Source: Sphingomonas endolithica (GTDB taxonomy: Bacteria; Pseudomonadota; Alphaproteobacteria; Sphingomonadales; Sphingomonadaceae). From it: 64,000 nucleotides of DNA. The notes under the pieces are model-generated. The model did not search any database and was not told where the DNA came from. It saw nothing but the letters and a program-made list of their open reading frames with translations. Within the stretch, counting starts at the first letter, position 1, and each line of letters opens with the position of its first letter. Made by a program: the position numbers and the translations under genes. This document shows, one piece after another, positions 17,034 to 26,420 of the stretch. The stretch is taken from the NCBI RefSeq assembly GCF_025231525.1, contig NZ_CP103057.1:2552501-2616500 (forward strand), read 5' to 3'.

Positions 17034-18230
17034 ATGGTCGATCCGTCCCCCATGAGAGTCGCCGATGGGGCAGGCGAGCGTCACTACGGGCTGGACTGGC
17101 TGCGCATCGCCGCCTTCGCCCTGCTGATCCTCTATCATATCGGCATGGTCTTCGCGCCGTGGGACTGGGTGATCAAATCGCCGCAGACCTACCCTGCGCT
17201 GATCGCACCAATGGCCGCGCTGACACCGTGGCGGCTGCCATTGCTCTTTGCGGTCTCCGGCTATGCCAGCCGCAGATTGTTCGACCGGTCCGGCGATCGC
17301 CGCGGCTTCCTGAGAGTGCGTAGCCTGCGGCTGGGGATCCCGCTGGCCTTCGCCATGATCGTGCTGATCCCGCCGGAAATGTGGGTCCGGGTGCGCGAAC
17401 ATGGCTATCCGTTCGGGCTCGGTCATTTCTGGCTGGCCGACAGCTGGCATGTGGGCAGTCTTTACGGCATCGCCTTTCCCAGTTGGGAACATCTGTGGTT
17501 CGTCGTCTATCTCTGGGCCTACACGATCCTGCTTGTCGGCCTTGTCGGGGCGACCGGGACTGCCATTATCCAACGTACGGTCGATCGGTTGGCGGACGGG
17601 TCGCGCCTGCTGTTGGTCCCGATCCTTCTGCTGGTCGCGGCCAAGCTGGCATTGCTGTTCGTCGTGCCGGAGGGCGCGGGGCTGTTCAGCGACTGGTCTG
17701 GCCATGCGGCGTATCTGCCGATCTTCCTGTTCGGCTTTGCGCTCGGCGGATCGACATTGCTGTGGCCGGCCATCCACCGCGCATGGCGATCGGCGGCTTT
17801 GCTCAGCCTGGCGAGTGGCGCGATCGTCGTTGCGGTCGAGTTGCTGTATCCGGCGCATGAAGTGCCCCCGCATTTGGTGATGGCGATGGATCGCGCGGCA
17901 CGGCTGGTCATGGCGTGGGGCATGATCGTCCTGCTGCTGCATGTCGCAGAGCGATATTGGAACCGCGAGCACCCGGTGCGGGCGACGCTGTCCGAGGCGG
18001 TGTTCCCTTTCTACCTGATCCATCACCCGGCGATCGTGCTGCTTGCCTGGTTCACGCTGCCGCTCGCACTGAAGCCGGTCGCCGAGTTCGCGCTGCTGCT
18101 GGTCGGCACGATCGCCGCGTGCGTGGTGGTGTACGGGGTCGGCCGCCGGCTGAACTGGCTGCGTCCGATGATCGGGCTGCGCCCACGGCCCCGGGCGGTG
18201 CAGGCGCACGCCGTAAATGGCGCCGCATGA
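17034..18230 (+). CDS. Acyltransferase 3 family membrane protein (MdoC-like), copy 1
   Basis: A 398-residue integral membrane acyltransferase. The family block HYGLDWLRIAAFALLILYHI is at residues ~18-37, with the conserved His in the first helix; WRLPLLFAVSGYASRRL and the basic RSLRLGIPLAFAMIV follow, and the C-terminal RATLSEAVFPFYLIHH is a second hallmark. About ten membrane segments are visible. Such proteins transfer acyl or succinyl groups to periplasmic glycans or envelope molecules; MdoC-type glucan succinylation is a possible parallel. An AAGGGCAG lies before the ATG. A clear paralog follows 245 bp downstream. Confidence 0.9.
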   Translation: MVDPSPMRVADGAGERHYGLDWLRIAAFALLILYHIGMVFAPWDWVIKSPQTYPALIAPMAALTPWRLPLLFAVSGYASRRLFDRSGDRRGFLRVRSLRLGIPLAFAMIVLIPPEMWVRVREHGYPFGLGHFWLADSWHVGSLYGIAFPSWEHLWFVVYLWAYTILLVGLVGATGTAIIQRTVDRLADGSRLLLVPILLLVAAKLALLFVVPEGAGLFSDWSGHAAYLPIFLFGFALGGSTLLWPAIHRAWRSAALLSLASGAIVVAVELLYPAHEVPPHLVMAMDRAARLVMAWGMIVLLLHVAERYWNREHPVRATLSEAVFPFYLIHHPAIVLLAWFTLPLALKPVAEFALLLVGTIAACVVVYGVGRRLNWLRPMIGLRPRPRAVQAHAVNGAA

Positions 18231-18267
18231 CGTTCCCGTACTAGGCATGATGACTTCACTTCTACCC

Positions 18268-18412
18268 GTTCGTGCTGGGTAGAGACCGAGTAGGCCGCAG
18301 GCCGTATCGAGGGCTCGTATCGAAGCACCTTGGAGCGCGGGCGTCTGTCCTTCGATACGCCCTCTCGATACGCCCTTCGGGCTACTCGATGGCTACTCAG
18401 GACGAACGGGGG
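18268..18412. repeat. Intergenic repeat, family D, reverse orientation
   Basis: Reverse-orientation copy of the element at 4902 and 10718: it starts CCCGTTCGTGCTGGGTAGAG, runs through TATCGAGGGCTCGTATCGAAG, and ends CTACTCAGGACGAACGGG. It separates the two tandem acyltransferase genes. Confidence 0.85.
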
Positions 18413-18475
18413 GTGCGTTTGTCCCAAGTCATCACACTCTAGCCACGCCGAGTGCATCGGGTAAAGGCGAAAGCG

Positions 18476-19645
18476 ATGGAACGACATTACGGACTCGACT
18501 GGCTGCGGATCGGTGCGTTCGCGCTGCTGATCTTCTATCATATCGGCATGGTCTTCGTGCCGTGGGGCTTTCACGTGAAGACTGCGCAGCCGATGGATTG
18601 GGTGGCGATCCCGATGATGGCGGCGAACACCTGGCGCCTGCTGCTGCTGTTCGTCGTGTCGGGTTACGCCAGCCGGGCGCTGCTCGCCAAGGGATCGGGC
18701 TTCGGCGCGTTCATGCGGTCGCGCAGCGCGCGGCTGCTGATCCCGCTGGCCTTCGGGATGATCGTCATCGTGCCGACCCAGCCGTGGATCGATCTCAGCA
18801 CCCAACACGGCTATGGCGCCGGCTTCTGGACCTTCTTCACGCACGATTATTTCGGCTTCCGCGCGATCGACGGGATCGCACTGCCGACGTGGCAGCATCT
18901 GTGGTTCGTGGCCTATCTGTGGCTCTATACGATGATCCTGGCGCTGGGCGGCATGCTGCTTGGCCGTAATAGCCTGCAGGCGGCGTTCGACCGGCTGTTC
19001 GGCGGCGCCTGGCTGTGGATCCTGCCGACCATCTGGTTGATCATCGTCTCCGCCTGGCTGTTCCCGGGCGGACGCGAGACGCACGCTTTGTTCGGCGATT
19101 GGGTGGCGCATGCGAGCTATTTCCCCGCCTTCCTGTTCGGCTTCGCCTTTGCCGGATCGCGCGGCGGCTTCGTGGCCGTGGCGCGGTGGTGGCGCTGGGC
19201 GGCGGCATCGGCGGTCATCGCCTATGCAATTGCCGTGGCGATCGAATGGGCGTGGCCGGTCGATGTCCCGACGCCCTACCCTTACGGATTGATCTTCTCG
19301 GTAGCGCGTGCGGTGCAGGGTTGGGCGACGATCATCGCGCTGATCGGCATCGCCGACCGCTATTGGAACCGTGATGCCCCATGGCGCGCCACGCTGACCG
19401 AGGCGGTCTTTCCCTTCTATATCATCCACCAGACCGTGATCGTCGGAGTCGAATGGCTGTTGCGGCCCTATGGCCTCTCCCCATTTGCGGAGTTCGTCAT
19501 CCTGGTCGCGACGACCATCGCCGGTTGCTGGGCCTTCTACCTGATCGGGCGCGAGATCGGCTGGTTGCGACCGTTGATCGGCCTGCGGCGGCGTGGGCCC
19601 GTTCATCCGCCCGCCATTGCCACGCTCGCGGCAGCCGAAGCGTGA
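18476..19645 (+). CDS. Acyltransferase 3 family membrane protein (MdoC-like), copy 2
   Basis: A 389-residue paralog of the gene at 17034, with the same opening HYGLDWLRIGAFALLIFYHI and the same closing RATLTEAVFPFYIIHQ. The loop regions have diverged, so this is an old duplication. The start ATG 18476 has AAAGG about 8 nt upstream; a GTG at 18452 is possible but adds a basic stub. Its TGA overlaps the GTG of the isoaspartyl peptidase by 4 nt. The acyl acceptor cannot be told from sequence. Confidence 0.9.
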   Translation: MERHYGLDWLRIGAFALLIFYHIGMVFVPWGFHVKTAQPMDWVAIPMMAANTWRLLLLFVVSGYASRALLAKGSGFGAFMRSRSARLLIPLAFGMIVIVPTQPWIDLSTQHGYGAGFWTFFTHDYFGFRAIDGIALPTWQHLWFVAYLWLYTMILALGGMLLGRNSLQAAFDRLFGGAWLWILPTIWLIIVSAWLFPGGRETHALFGDWVAHASYFPAFLFGFAFAGSRGGFVAVARWWRWAAASAVIAYAIAVAIEWAWPVDVPTPYPYGLIFSVARAVQGWATIIALIGIADRYWNRDAPWRATLTEAVFPFYIIHQTVIVGVEWLLRPYGLSPFAEFVILVATTIAGCWAFYLIGREIGWLRPLIGLRRRGPVHPPAIATLAAAEA

Positions 19646-20562
19646 GCGCGCGCTGGAGCCTGATGGTGCATGGTGGTGCCGGGCAGATGACGCGCGACAC
19701 GCTGACGCCTGCGCAGGATGCGGGCACGCGGGCGGGCCTCGCCGCAGCGCTCGATGCGGGCGCCGCTTTGCTGGAAGCGGGCGGCGCGGCACTGGATGCG
19801 GTGGCGGCAGCGCTGCGCGTGCTGGAGGACGATCCGCACTTCAATGCCGGGCGCGGGGCGGCGCTGACCTGGGACGGTAGGGCCGAACTGGATGCGGCGA
19901 TCATGGACGGGCGCGACCGTCGTGCCGGTGCGGTTGCCGGCGTCACCGCGACGCGCCATCCGGTCGACCTTGCCCGCGCGGTGATGGAACAGCGCGCGCA
20001 TGTGCTGCTGTCGGGTCCGGGCGCCGACGCCTTTTCGCGCGATCATGGGCTCGAACAGGCAGCGCCGGGCTGGTTCGCGCTGCCCGAACGGGAGGCGCAA
20101 CTGGCCGAGATGAAGGCCGGCGGCGGCACGTTCGATGTCGACATGAAATATGGCACGGTGGGAGCAGTCGCGTGCGACGCGCACGGCCATGTCGCGGCGG
20201 CGACCTCCACCGGCGGCGTAACGGGCAAGCGTTGGGGCCGGATCGGCGATTCGCCGCTGATTGGCGCCGGCACCTATGCAGACGACCGTGCCGCGGCGGT
20301 TTCGGCGACGGGCGCGGGCGAATTCTTCATCCGCGCCAGCGTCGCGCATGAGATCTGCGCGCGGGTGCGGCTGGCGGGCGAGGGATTGCAGGCGGCGGCC
20401 GAGGGCGTGATCGCCGAGGTTGCGGCGCTGGGCGGGACCGGCGGGGTGATCGTTGCCGGGCCCAGCGGCGAGCTTGCCTGCAGCTTTGCGACACCGGGCA
20501 TGAACCGCGGGCAGGCGACGTCGGATGGCACGCGCATGGTGGCGATTTATCGGGACGAATGA
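19642..20562 (+). CDS. Isoaspartyl peptidase/L-asparaginase (Ntn-hydrolase)
   Basis: A 306-residue type 2 (plant-type) asparaginase. The precursor is cut before the catalytic Thr in KYGTVGAVACD (Thr about residue 172), which then acts as the N-terminal nucleophile; STGGVTGKRWGRIGDSPLIG and SATGAGEFFIR are the substrate-binding blocks. The N-terminal LMVHGGAGQM is typical. It removes isoaspartyl residues from peptides and can hydrolyse asparagine. The start is GTG 19642, overlapping the acyltransferase stop (GTGA); an ATG seven codons later would cut into the first strand. Confidence 0.95.
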   Translation: MSARWSLMVHGGAGQMTRDTLTPAQDAGTRAGLAAALDAGAALLEAGGAALDAVAAALRVLEDDPHFNAGRGAALTWDGRAELDAAIMDGRDRRAGAVAGVTATRHPVDLARAVMEQRAHVLLSGPGADAFSRDHGLEQAAPGWFALPEREAQLAEMKAGGGTFDVDMKYGTVGAVACDAHGHVAAATSTGGVTGKRWGRIGDSPLIGAGTYADDRAAAVSATGAGEFFIRASVAHEICARVRLAGEGLQAAAEGVIAEVAALGGTGGVIVAGPSGELACSFATPGMNRGQATSDGTRMVAIYRDE

Positions 20563-20589
20563 GGGGCGGCGTCGATATAGGCGCCGTCC

Positions 20590-21435
20590 ATGATCCGCAA
20601 AATTATCGTCCTGCTCGCCCTGCTGGCGACGACCCTCGCCGCTCCTGTCTCCGCCTATTGGGAATATGGCCACGAGACGATCGGGCAGATCGCCTATCGC
20701 AACGTGACGCCGCACACGCGCGCCGCAATGGACGCGCTGCTGCGGCAATCGGCGCTGCTCGAGACGCCGGGCTGCCCGGCGGGCACGGTCGAGCAAGCGG
20801 CGGTGTGGGCGGATTGCGTCAAGAAGCTGGGGCCACGCTTCAGCTATGCCTATTCCTGGCATTACCAGAATGTCGACGTGTGCCGCCCGTTCGACCTGAA
20901 GCCCGCCTGCAAGGATGGCAATTGCGTGTCGGCGCAGATCGAACGCGACGTGAAGCTGCTGAAGGACCGCACGGTGCCGGTGCGCGAGCGGGTGCAGGCC
21001 TTGGCCTTCCTGATCCATTTCGTCGGCGACCTGCACCAGCCGCTGCATGCCGGCGACCGCGGCGATCTGGGCGGCAACCAGGTGAGCGCGACCTATGGCA
21101 GCTACGCGCCCGAGAAGCTCAACCTGCATTCGATCTGGGACGGCTATCTCGCCGAGCGGGCGATCTCCACCCCGCTTTCCCCGGTGCGGGTCTACACGGC
21201 GGCAGAGAAGGCGGCGGTGCAGGCCGGCAGCGTCGAGGATTGGAGCCGCGAGAGTTGGCAGGTGGCACATGACTTCACCTATGCGACCGCGATGGGCGGC
21301 GATGCGTGCGCGCCGACAGGTGGCCGTGCGGTGCTCGACCAGGCGACGATCGAGAAACTGGTGCCGGTGGCCAAGCTGGAGGTCGAGCGCGGCGGACTCC
21401 GGCTGGCGCGATTGTTGGATGAGGCGCTGGGCTGA
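20590..21435 (+). CDS. S1/P1 nuclease, secreted
   Basis: A 281-residue single-strand-specific nuclease with a signal peptide (MIRKIIVLLALLATTLAAPVSA). The mature protein begins YWEYGHETIG: this family uses an N-terminal Trp and His as zinc ligands (Trp follows one Tyr here). Further ligands are visible in FLIHFVGDLHQPLHAG, the family signature, and in LNLHSIWDGYL. It is predicted to act in the periplasm or outside the cell, degrading RNA and single-stranded DNA to recover phosphate. It lies 27 bp after the peptidase gene. Confidence 0.94.
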   Translation: MIRKIIVLLALLATTLAAPVSAYWEYGHETIGQIAYRNVTPHTRAAMDALLRQSALLETPGCPAGTVEQAAVWADCVKKLGPRFSYAYSWHYQNVDVCRPFDLKPACKDGNCVSAQIERDVKLLKDRTVPVRERVQALAFLIHFVGDLHQPLHAGDRGDLGGNQVSATYGSYAPEKLNLHSIWDGYLAERAISTPLSPVRVYTAAEKAAVQAGSVEDWSRESWQVAHDFTYATAMGGDACAPTGGRAVLDQATIEKLVPVAKLEVERGGLRLARLLDEALG

Positions 21436-21454
21436 TCGCTGTCGTTCCAACCCG

Positions 21455-21635
21455 AATGTTGAGACTGTTGATAGTGGAACGCGTTTCCGGATGGTCGTTC
21501 AACCAGGTGGTTGAATGTTCGTCGGAATCGCTGGGCAGGGCGCGAATGTCGATCAACGCCCGACACGACCACAGCTGATTCGTAACATATCGAGACCATG
21601 GGTGCCGGTTAGCGCCACCCCGCTTTGTAGGACAG
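21455..21635 (-). repeat. Element X, copy II: AATGTTGAGACTGTTG, TTCAACC-N4-GGTTGAA, TGTAGGACAG
   Basis: In the 373-bp gap between the nuclease and pal. AATGTTGAGACTGTTG is at 21455-21470, the 18-bp palindrome at 21498-21515 and TGTAGGACAG at 21626-21635. In minus-strand reading the order is CTGTCCTACA, palindrome, CAACAGTCTCAACATT, as at 55.1-55.3 kb. No gene is supported in this gap. Confidence 0.65.
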
Positions 21636-21710
21636 CGACTTTGGGGCAGGCCATCTGGTGAGGGCCACGCTCACTCGGGCGCCGTCGCGGGCAAGGCGCG
21701 CGCGGCGCAC

Positions 21711-21739
21711 GTGCTTCGACAGGCTCAGCACGAACGGGG
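21711..21739. repeat. Repeat arm, family E (GTGCTTCGACAGGCTCAGCACGAACGGG)
   Basis: A single copy of GTGCTTCGACAGGCTCAGCA plus CGAACGGGG, itself partly palindromic. It recurs at 56402-56430 inside the E2 gene, in relaxed form at 55398-55440, and paired at 56851-56922. Confidence 0.8.
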
Positions 21740-21758
21740 TTGATGTTGGCTGTTAGAC

Positions 21759-21792
21759 AAAAGGGCGGCGCACAGCTTCGTGTGCGCCGCCC
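21759..21792 (-). terminator. Rho-independent terminator of the Tol-Pal operon
   Basis: Minus-strand reading: GGGCGGCGCACA, loop CGAAGC, TGTGCGCCGCCC, then TTTT. The stem is a perfect 12 bp and begins 16 nt after the pal stop, so it ends the ybgC-tolQRAB-pal transcript. Confidence 0.93.
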
Positions 21793-21808
21793 GCCCATCA
21801 GCGTCGGA

Positions 21809-22324
21809 TCAGTTGAGGACGATCGTCACCGCGCGGCGGTTCTGGGCCCAGCTCGATTCGTCGGAGCCGAGCGCGATCGGGCGTTCCTTGCCGTAGCTGA
21901 TCGTCGAGATGCGCGCGGGGTTGATGCCGCGGCCGGCGAGATAGTTCTTGGCCGCATTGGCCCGGCGATCGCCTAGCGCCAGATTGTATTCGCGCGTGCC
22001 GCGTTCGTCGGCATGGCCCTCCAGGCTGACCGGCACGTTGGGGTAGCGCGCCAGCCATTCGGCCTGGCTGTCGAGAATGGTGCGTGCGCGCGCATCGATA
22101 TCGTAGCGGTCGAGCGCGAAATTGACCGTGTTGCTGGTCACCGAGCGTTCGAAATCGCCGCGCGAACCGGGGGCGAAATTGCCGCCCTGGCCGTCAGCGC
22201 CGGAGCCGGTGCCGCCGACCGCATCGCCAGGTGCCGGTGGCAGCACTTCGGGCCGCTTCTTGCTGCAGGCGGCGGTCGCGAGCAGGGCGGTGCCGAGCAG
22301 GATCGTGGTCATCAGTCGTGCCAT
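21809..22324 (-). CDS. pal: Peptidoglycan-associated lipoprotein Pal
   Basis: A 171-residue outer-membrane lipoprotein. The signal ends in the lipobox LLATAAC, so Cys20 is lipidated. A flexible Gly-rich linker follows and then the OmpA-like peptidoglycan-binding domain (about residues 65-171), with VSLEGHADERGTREYNLALG and its Asp/Arg that contact meso-diaminopimelate. It is the last gene of the Tol-Pal operon, 73 bp after tolB, and is followed by a strong terminator. With TolB and TolA it pulls the outer membrane inward at division. Confidence 0.97.
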   Translation of the reverse strand: MARLMTTILLGTALLATAACSKKRPEVLPPAPGDAVGGTGSGADGQGGNFAPGSRGDFERSVTSNTVNFALDRYDIDARARTILDSQAEWLARYPNVPVSLEGHADERGTREYNLALGDRRANAAKNYLAGRGINPARISTISYGKERPIALGSDESSWAQNRRAVTIVLN

Positions 22325-22397
22325 GTGGCGTCTCCTTCGGGTCGTGTTGCGTGCAGGACGCGTAGCCCTGCACCCTTTGTTGAACGTCGAAGCGGCT

Positions 22398-23780
22398 TCA
22401 GGGGCGTAACGGCCCCCAGCCGGGATCGGATCCATCCAGCGGCGTGGGCACGCGGCGCTCGTTGACGCCGGTCAGATCGACCGACCACAGATCGGCCTTG
22501 CCGGCGCCGCCCTGCCCCTGGCGATAGAAAGTCAGCACGCGGCCGTTGGGCGACCAGCTGGGGCCCTCATCCTGCCAATCGTCGGTGAGCAGTTTCTCGT
22601 TGCCGCCGCTGGGGCTCATGATGCCGATGCGGAAATTGCCCGAGATGCGCGTGAAGGCGATCAGATCGCCGCGCGGGCTCCACACGGGCGTCGCATAGCG
22701 CCCGCCGCCGAACGAGATGCGCTGCTGGTTCGTGCCATCGGCGTTCATCACATAGAGCTGCTGCCCGCCCGAGCGATCGCTTTCGAACACGATGCGGCTG
22801 CCATCGGGCGAATAGCTGCCGCCGGTATCGATGCCGGGGCTGTCGGTAAGGCGCCGGGGCGATCCGCCACCAGTCGAGACGCGGTAGACATCGGTGTTGC
22901 CGGCGACCGCCATCGAGAACAGCACCCATTTGCCGTCCGGCGAAACGCGCGGCGCGAAGGTGAGGTTCGGGTTGTTGACCAGCAGGCGCTGCTTGCCCGA
23001 GCCGATATCGTAGACATAGATTGCCGGCCGGTCGTTGAGGTAGCTCATGTACACGATCGACTGCTGGTTGGGCGCGAAGCGCGGCGTCAGCACGATCGAC
23101 TGGCCGTTGGTCAGGAAGCGGTGGTTGGCGCCGTCCTGGTCCATGATCGCCAGGCGCTTGATGCGCTTGCCCTTGGGCCCCGTCTCCGAGACGTAGATCA
23201 TGCGGCTGTCGAAATAGGGGCCTTCGCCGGTCAGCTTGGCATAGACCATGTCGGCGCATTTATGCCCGGCGCGGCGCCAGTCGGACGGCGGCACGACGAA
23301 GCCCTGCCGCGCCAGTTCGGCGCGCGACGACACATCGTACAGATAGCAGCCGACGGTCAGCGTGCCGTCGCCATTGCCGCGCACGAAGCCCTGCACCAGT
23401 GCCGAGGTCTGTGCGCCGCCCCAATAATCGAACGCCGGTGCTGTGACTTCGCCGAACGCCACTGCCTTCAGCTGGCCCGGGGCGACGGGGTTGAACAGGC
23501 CGGAATTCTTGAGATCGGTGGTGACGATCTGCGCCAGCTGGCGGCCGAGCTCGTCGGTGCGGCCGGCCGCGGTATCGACCGGCGCTGCGGTCGGCATGAC
23601 GGGAATGGCGATGCCGAGCGGGGCGGAGATGCCGCCGACCACGTCGACCACCAGTTCGTCCGATTCCTGGGTGCCGGCTGCTGCTGCCTGTGGGGCGGGC
23701 GCGGCGGGCGCATCCTGTGCCTGGACCGCGCCGGCACTGCCGAGCAGCGCGAGCGCGAAGAGATGGTGGTGCAGCTTCAT
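22398..23780 (-). CDS. tolB: Tol-Pal system protein TolB
   Basis: A 460-residue periplasmic protein with a signal peptide (MKLHHHLFALALLGSAGAVQAQ), an N-terminal TolB domain (around IAIPVMPTAAP to the GHKCADMVYAKLTGEGPYF region) and a C-terminal six-bladed beta-propeller, seen as repeated blocks such as NPNLTFAPRVSPDGKWVLFS and SPDGSRIVFESDRSGGQQLY. A Pro/Ala linker follows the signal. It starts at the ATG ending at 23780 with GAGGA 7 nt upstream, 10 bp after tolA. It bridges Pal and TolA. Confidence 0.97.
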   Translation of the reverse strand: MKLHHHLFALALLGSAGAVQAQDAPAAPAPQAAAAGTQESDELVVDVVGGISAPLGIAIPVMPTAAPVDTAAGRTDELGRQLAQIVTTDLKNSGLFNPVAPGQLKAVAFGEVTAPAFDYWGGAQTSALVQGFVRGNGDGTLTVGCYLYDVSSRAELARQGFVVPPSDWRRAGHKCADMVYAKLTGEGPYFDSRMIYVSETGPKGKRIKRLAIMDQDGANHRFLTNGQSIVLTPRFAPNQQSIVYMSYLNDRPAIYVYDIGSGKQRLLVNNPNLTFAPRVSPDGKWVLFSMAVAGNTDVYRVSTGGGSPRRLTDSPGIDTGGSYSPDGSRIVFESDRSGGQQLYVMNADGTNQQRISFGGGRYATPVWSPRGDLIAFTRISGNFRIGIMSPSGGNEKLLTDDWQDEGPSWSPNGRVLTFYRQGQGGAGKADLWSVDLTGVNERRVPTPLDGSDPGWGPLRP

Positions 23781-23790
23781 GGGTTCATCC

Positions 23791-24816
23791 TCAGCCGGGT
23801 AACTTGTAACGCAGGCTGAACGTCTTCCAGCCCCGCGGTACGTCGTACAATTCGGGCGGCAGACCGCGTAACGGGGCGCAACCCATGAAGGTCGCGATCG
23901 CGTTGCGGTCGATCGCATCGACATAGCGGCGATTCTCGTCATCCACGCCGCCATGCGCCTCGGCAATTACCGGGCGGCCGTTGAGCGTGCCGTCGCGGTT
24001 GAGCTGCAGCCGGATGGTGACGACGATACGCGACGCGCCGGGTCCAGGATTGTTCTGCCGGTCGGCACAGGGCTGCACCTGGCGCTTGATCGCGGAGCCG
24101 ATATCGGCGGCGGCGGCGGCGTTCATCGTCGCGCCCGGCGGGGTCGGCGCCTTGGACGGCGATGGTGCGGCGGCAAAGCCCTTGAGCGTGGATTCGGACA
24201 AGGTGAAGCCGCCGGGCTTGCGCGCCGGGGCGTTGGGCTTGGTTCCGCTGCTCTTGGCGGTGGACGCCGTCTTGGACGGTGCTGTCCCCGGCTTGGCGGC
24301 AGGCTTGGCCGCCGCCTTGGCCGGCGCCGATTTTGCAGGCGCAGGTTTTGCCGCTGGCCTCGCGGGTGCGGGCTTGGCCTTGTCAGGTGTCCTGGCCGGT
24401 GCGGCGGCCGGCTTGACCGGCGGCTTGGGCGGCGCCTTCGGTACCGGCTTTGGCGCTGGCACTGGCTTCGGCGCGGGCACAGGCTTGGGCGCCGGCTTCG
24501 GGGCGGGCGCGGGGTCCGGCTGCTTCACCGGTGGCGCGGGATCGGGTTCCGCCTCGGGCGCCGGCGCGTCCGATGGCTCGGGCGGGGCGGCGTCTTCCGG
24601 CGGGGCGATCTCGGGCGCCTGCGACTGGGCCGGCTGCTCGGCCGCGGGCGGCGCGGTGGCGTCGAGCGCGACGGTATCGATCAGCGAGATATCGACCGGC
24701 GTCGATTTGGGCAGCTCGGGCTTGGGCGCGGAGAGGAAGCCCGCAGACAACAGCCCGAACAACAGCACATGGCCGGCGATGGCGACGCCAAGCCCGATCT
24801 TTTCGGCGCGATCCAT
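23791..24816 (-). CDS. tolA: TolA-like energy transducer
   Basis: A 341-residue protein with one N-terminal membrane helix (IGLGVAIAGHVLLFGLLSAG, residues ~6-25), a long Pro/Ala/Lys-rich periplasmic rod (about residues 60-200, with many KPAPAP and AKPAPA units) and a C-terminal TonB/TolA-type domain (IKRQVQPCADRQNNPGPGAS onward). The start ATG 24816 is 10 bp after the tolR stop; a GTG at 24840 would overlap tolR. Operon position identifies it as TolA rather than TonB. It transmits proton-motive force from TolQR to Pal/TolB. Confidence 0.93.
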   Translation of the reverse strand: MDRAEKIGLGVAIAGHVLLFGLLSAGFLSAPKPELPKSTPVDISLIDTVALDATAPPAAEQPAQSQAPEIAPPEDAAPPEPSDAPAPEAEPDPAPPVKQPDPAPAPKPAPKPVPAPKPVPAPKPVPKAPPKPPVKPAAAPARTPDKAKPAPARPAAKPAPAKSAPAKAAAKPAAKPGTAPSKTASTAKSSGTKPNAPARKPGGFTLSESTLKGFAAAPSPSKAPTPPGATMNAAAAADIGSAIKRQVQPCADRQNNPGPGASRIVVTIRLQLNRDGTLNGRPVIAEAHGGVDDENRRYVDAIDRNAIATFMGCAPLRGLPPELYDVPRGWKTFSLRYKLPG

Positions 24817-24826
24817 CAGCCCGACA

Positions 24827-25260
<434 letters not shown>

Positions 25261-25261
<1 letters not shown>

Positions 25262-25956
25262 CAGCGCCGCTCGGTCTCGAGCTGCCGGCTGAGCGTGGCG
25301 TGGAAGCCGTCGGCGAAGCGGTTGAGCCGCGCCTCGATGCGGTTGATGCCGTGGCTGAAGCGATTGTAGGCGATGACCGCCGGGATCGCCGCGAACAGGC
25401 CGATGGCGGTGGCGAACAGCGCCTCGGCAATGCCTGGCGCGACCACCGCGAGCGAGGTGTTCTGGGCGGTCGCGATGCTGGTGAAGCTGCGCATGATGCC
25501 CCACACGGTGCCGAACAGCCCGACGAACGGCGCCACCGAACCAACCGTCGCCAGGATGTTGAGCCGATCGGACAGTCGGTCGATCTCGCTCGCCACCGCC
25601 GCGCCCATCGCCGTGGCCAGCCGCTCGCGCGTGCCGTCGCGATCGACCTGGCCGTTGGCGGTCGAGCGGCGCCATTCGGAGACGCCGGCGGCCAGCACCT
25701 TGGCGATCGGCAACTCGCTGGCGCTTTCCTTGCGGTAGAAGGCGTCGATATCCTCCGCCTTCCAGAAATCGTGCTCGAACGTCTCGACCTTCTTGCGCGT
25801 GGCGCCGAGCTTGGTCGCGAAGCCGATGATGATCGCCCAGGTCCAGATGCTGGCGAACAACAGCCCCAGCATGACGAACTTCACCACCAGATCGGCCTGC
25901 AGGAACAAGGCGATCGGCGACAGCGTGACGGCGTCGGTATTCAAAATAGCGTTCAT
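25261..25956 (-). CDS. tolQ: TolQ (MotA/TolQ/ExbB proton channel)
   Basis: A 231-residue inner-membrane protein with three helices: one near residues 20-45 ([20 protein letters not shown]) and two in the C-terminal half, where [20 protein letters not shown] and [20 protein letters not shown] are the family signature. The start ATG 25956 overlaps the ybgC stop by 4 nt. Together with TolR it forms the stator that powers TolA. Confidence 0.97.
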
Positions 25957-26420
25957 GTATCGGTTTCCCCTGAGGCGCTCAGGCGCTCGAACGTTTCGAT
26001 CCACGCCGCCGGCTGGCGCCGGGGCCGGCCCGACGGCGCGACCAAGGCGACGGTGATGTCGGCCTGGGTGAGTATCTCGTCACCACGCATGACCTGCTGC
26101 TGAATGTCCACCGATGCCGAGCGCACGGCGGTCAATCGCGAGACGACGACCAGCGCATCGTCGAGCTTCGCCGGGCGGCGGTAGCGGATTGCGAGCGCGC
26201 TGACGGCATAGGCGCCCTCGCCCGCATCGTGGAAGCCGCGCTGATCGATCCCGGCGAGCCGCAGCATATCCGACCGTGCGCGCTCCATGTAGCGCAGGTA
26301 ATTGGCGTGATAGACCACACCCGAAAGATCGGTGTCTTCGAAATATACCCGCACCGCGAACCGATGTGTCGCCCCGTCGAAGCGGCCCTCGGCGGGCAGA
26401 TCCTGCAATGGTGGCGTCAT
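25953..26420 (-). CDS. ybgC: YbgC-type acyl-CoA thioesterase, first gene of the Tol-Pal operon
   Basis: A 155-residue single hotdog-fold enzyme. VYFEDTDLSGVVYHANYLRYMERARSD (about residues 24-50) is the 4-hydroxybenzoyl-CoA thioesterase signature, with the catalytic Asp in DTDLSG. It hydrolyses short acyl-CoA or acyl-ACP and is linked to the Tol-Pal operon in most proteobacteria, perhaps through phospholipid metabolism. It starts at the ATG ending at 26420; the open frame upstream reads repeat sequence (DSRLRGNDG) and is not coding. Confidence 0.95.
   Translation of the reverse strand: MTPPLQDLPAEGRFDGATHRFAVRVYFEDTDLSGVVYHANYLRYMERARSDMLRLAGIDQRGFHDAGEGAYAVSALAIRYRRPAKLDDALVVVSRLTAVRSASVDIQQQVMRGDEILTQADITVALVAPSGRPRRQPAAWIETFERLSASGETDT

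Noticed and set aside
16419..19792. Two minus-strand frames of about 600 codons across the acyltransferases
   Set aside because: They are rich in His/Gln/Arg/Asp with no domain and lie antisense to two clear membrane enzymes.
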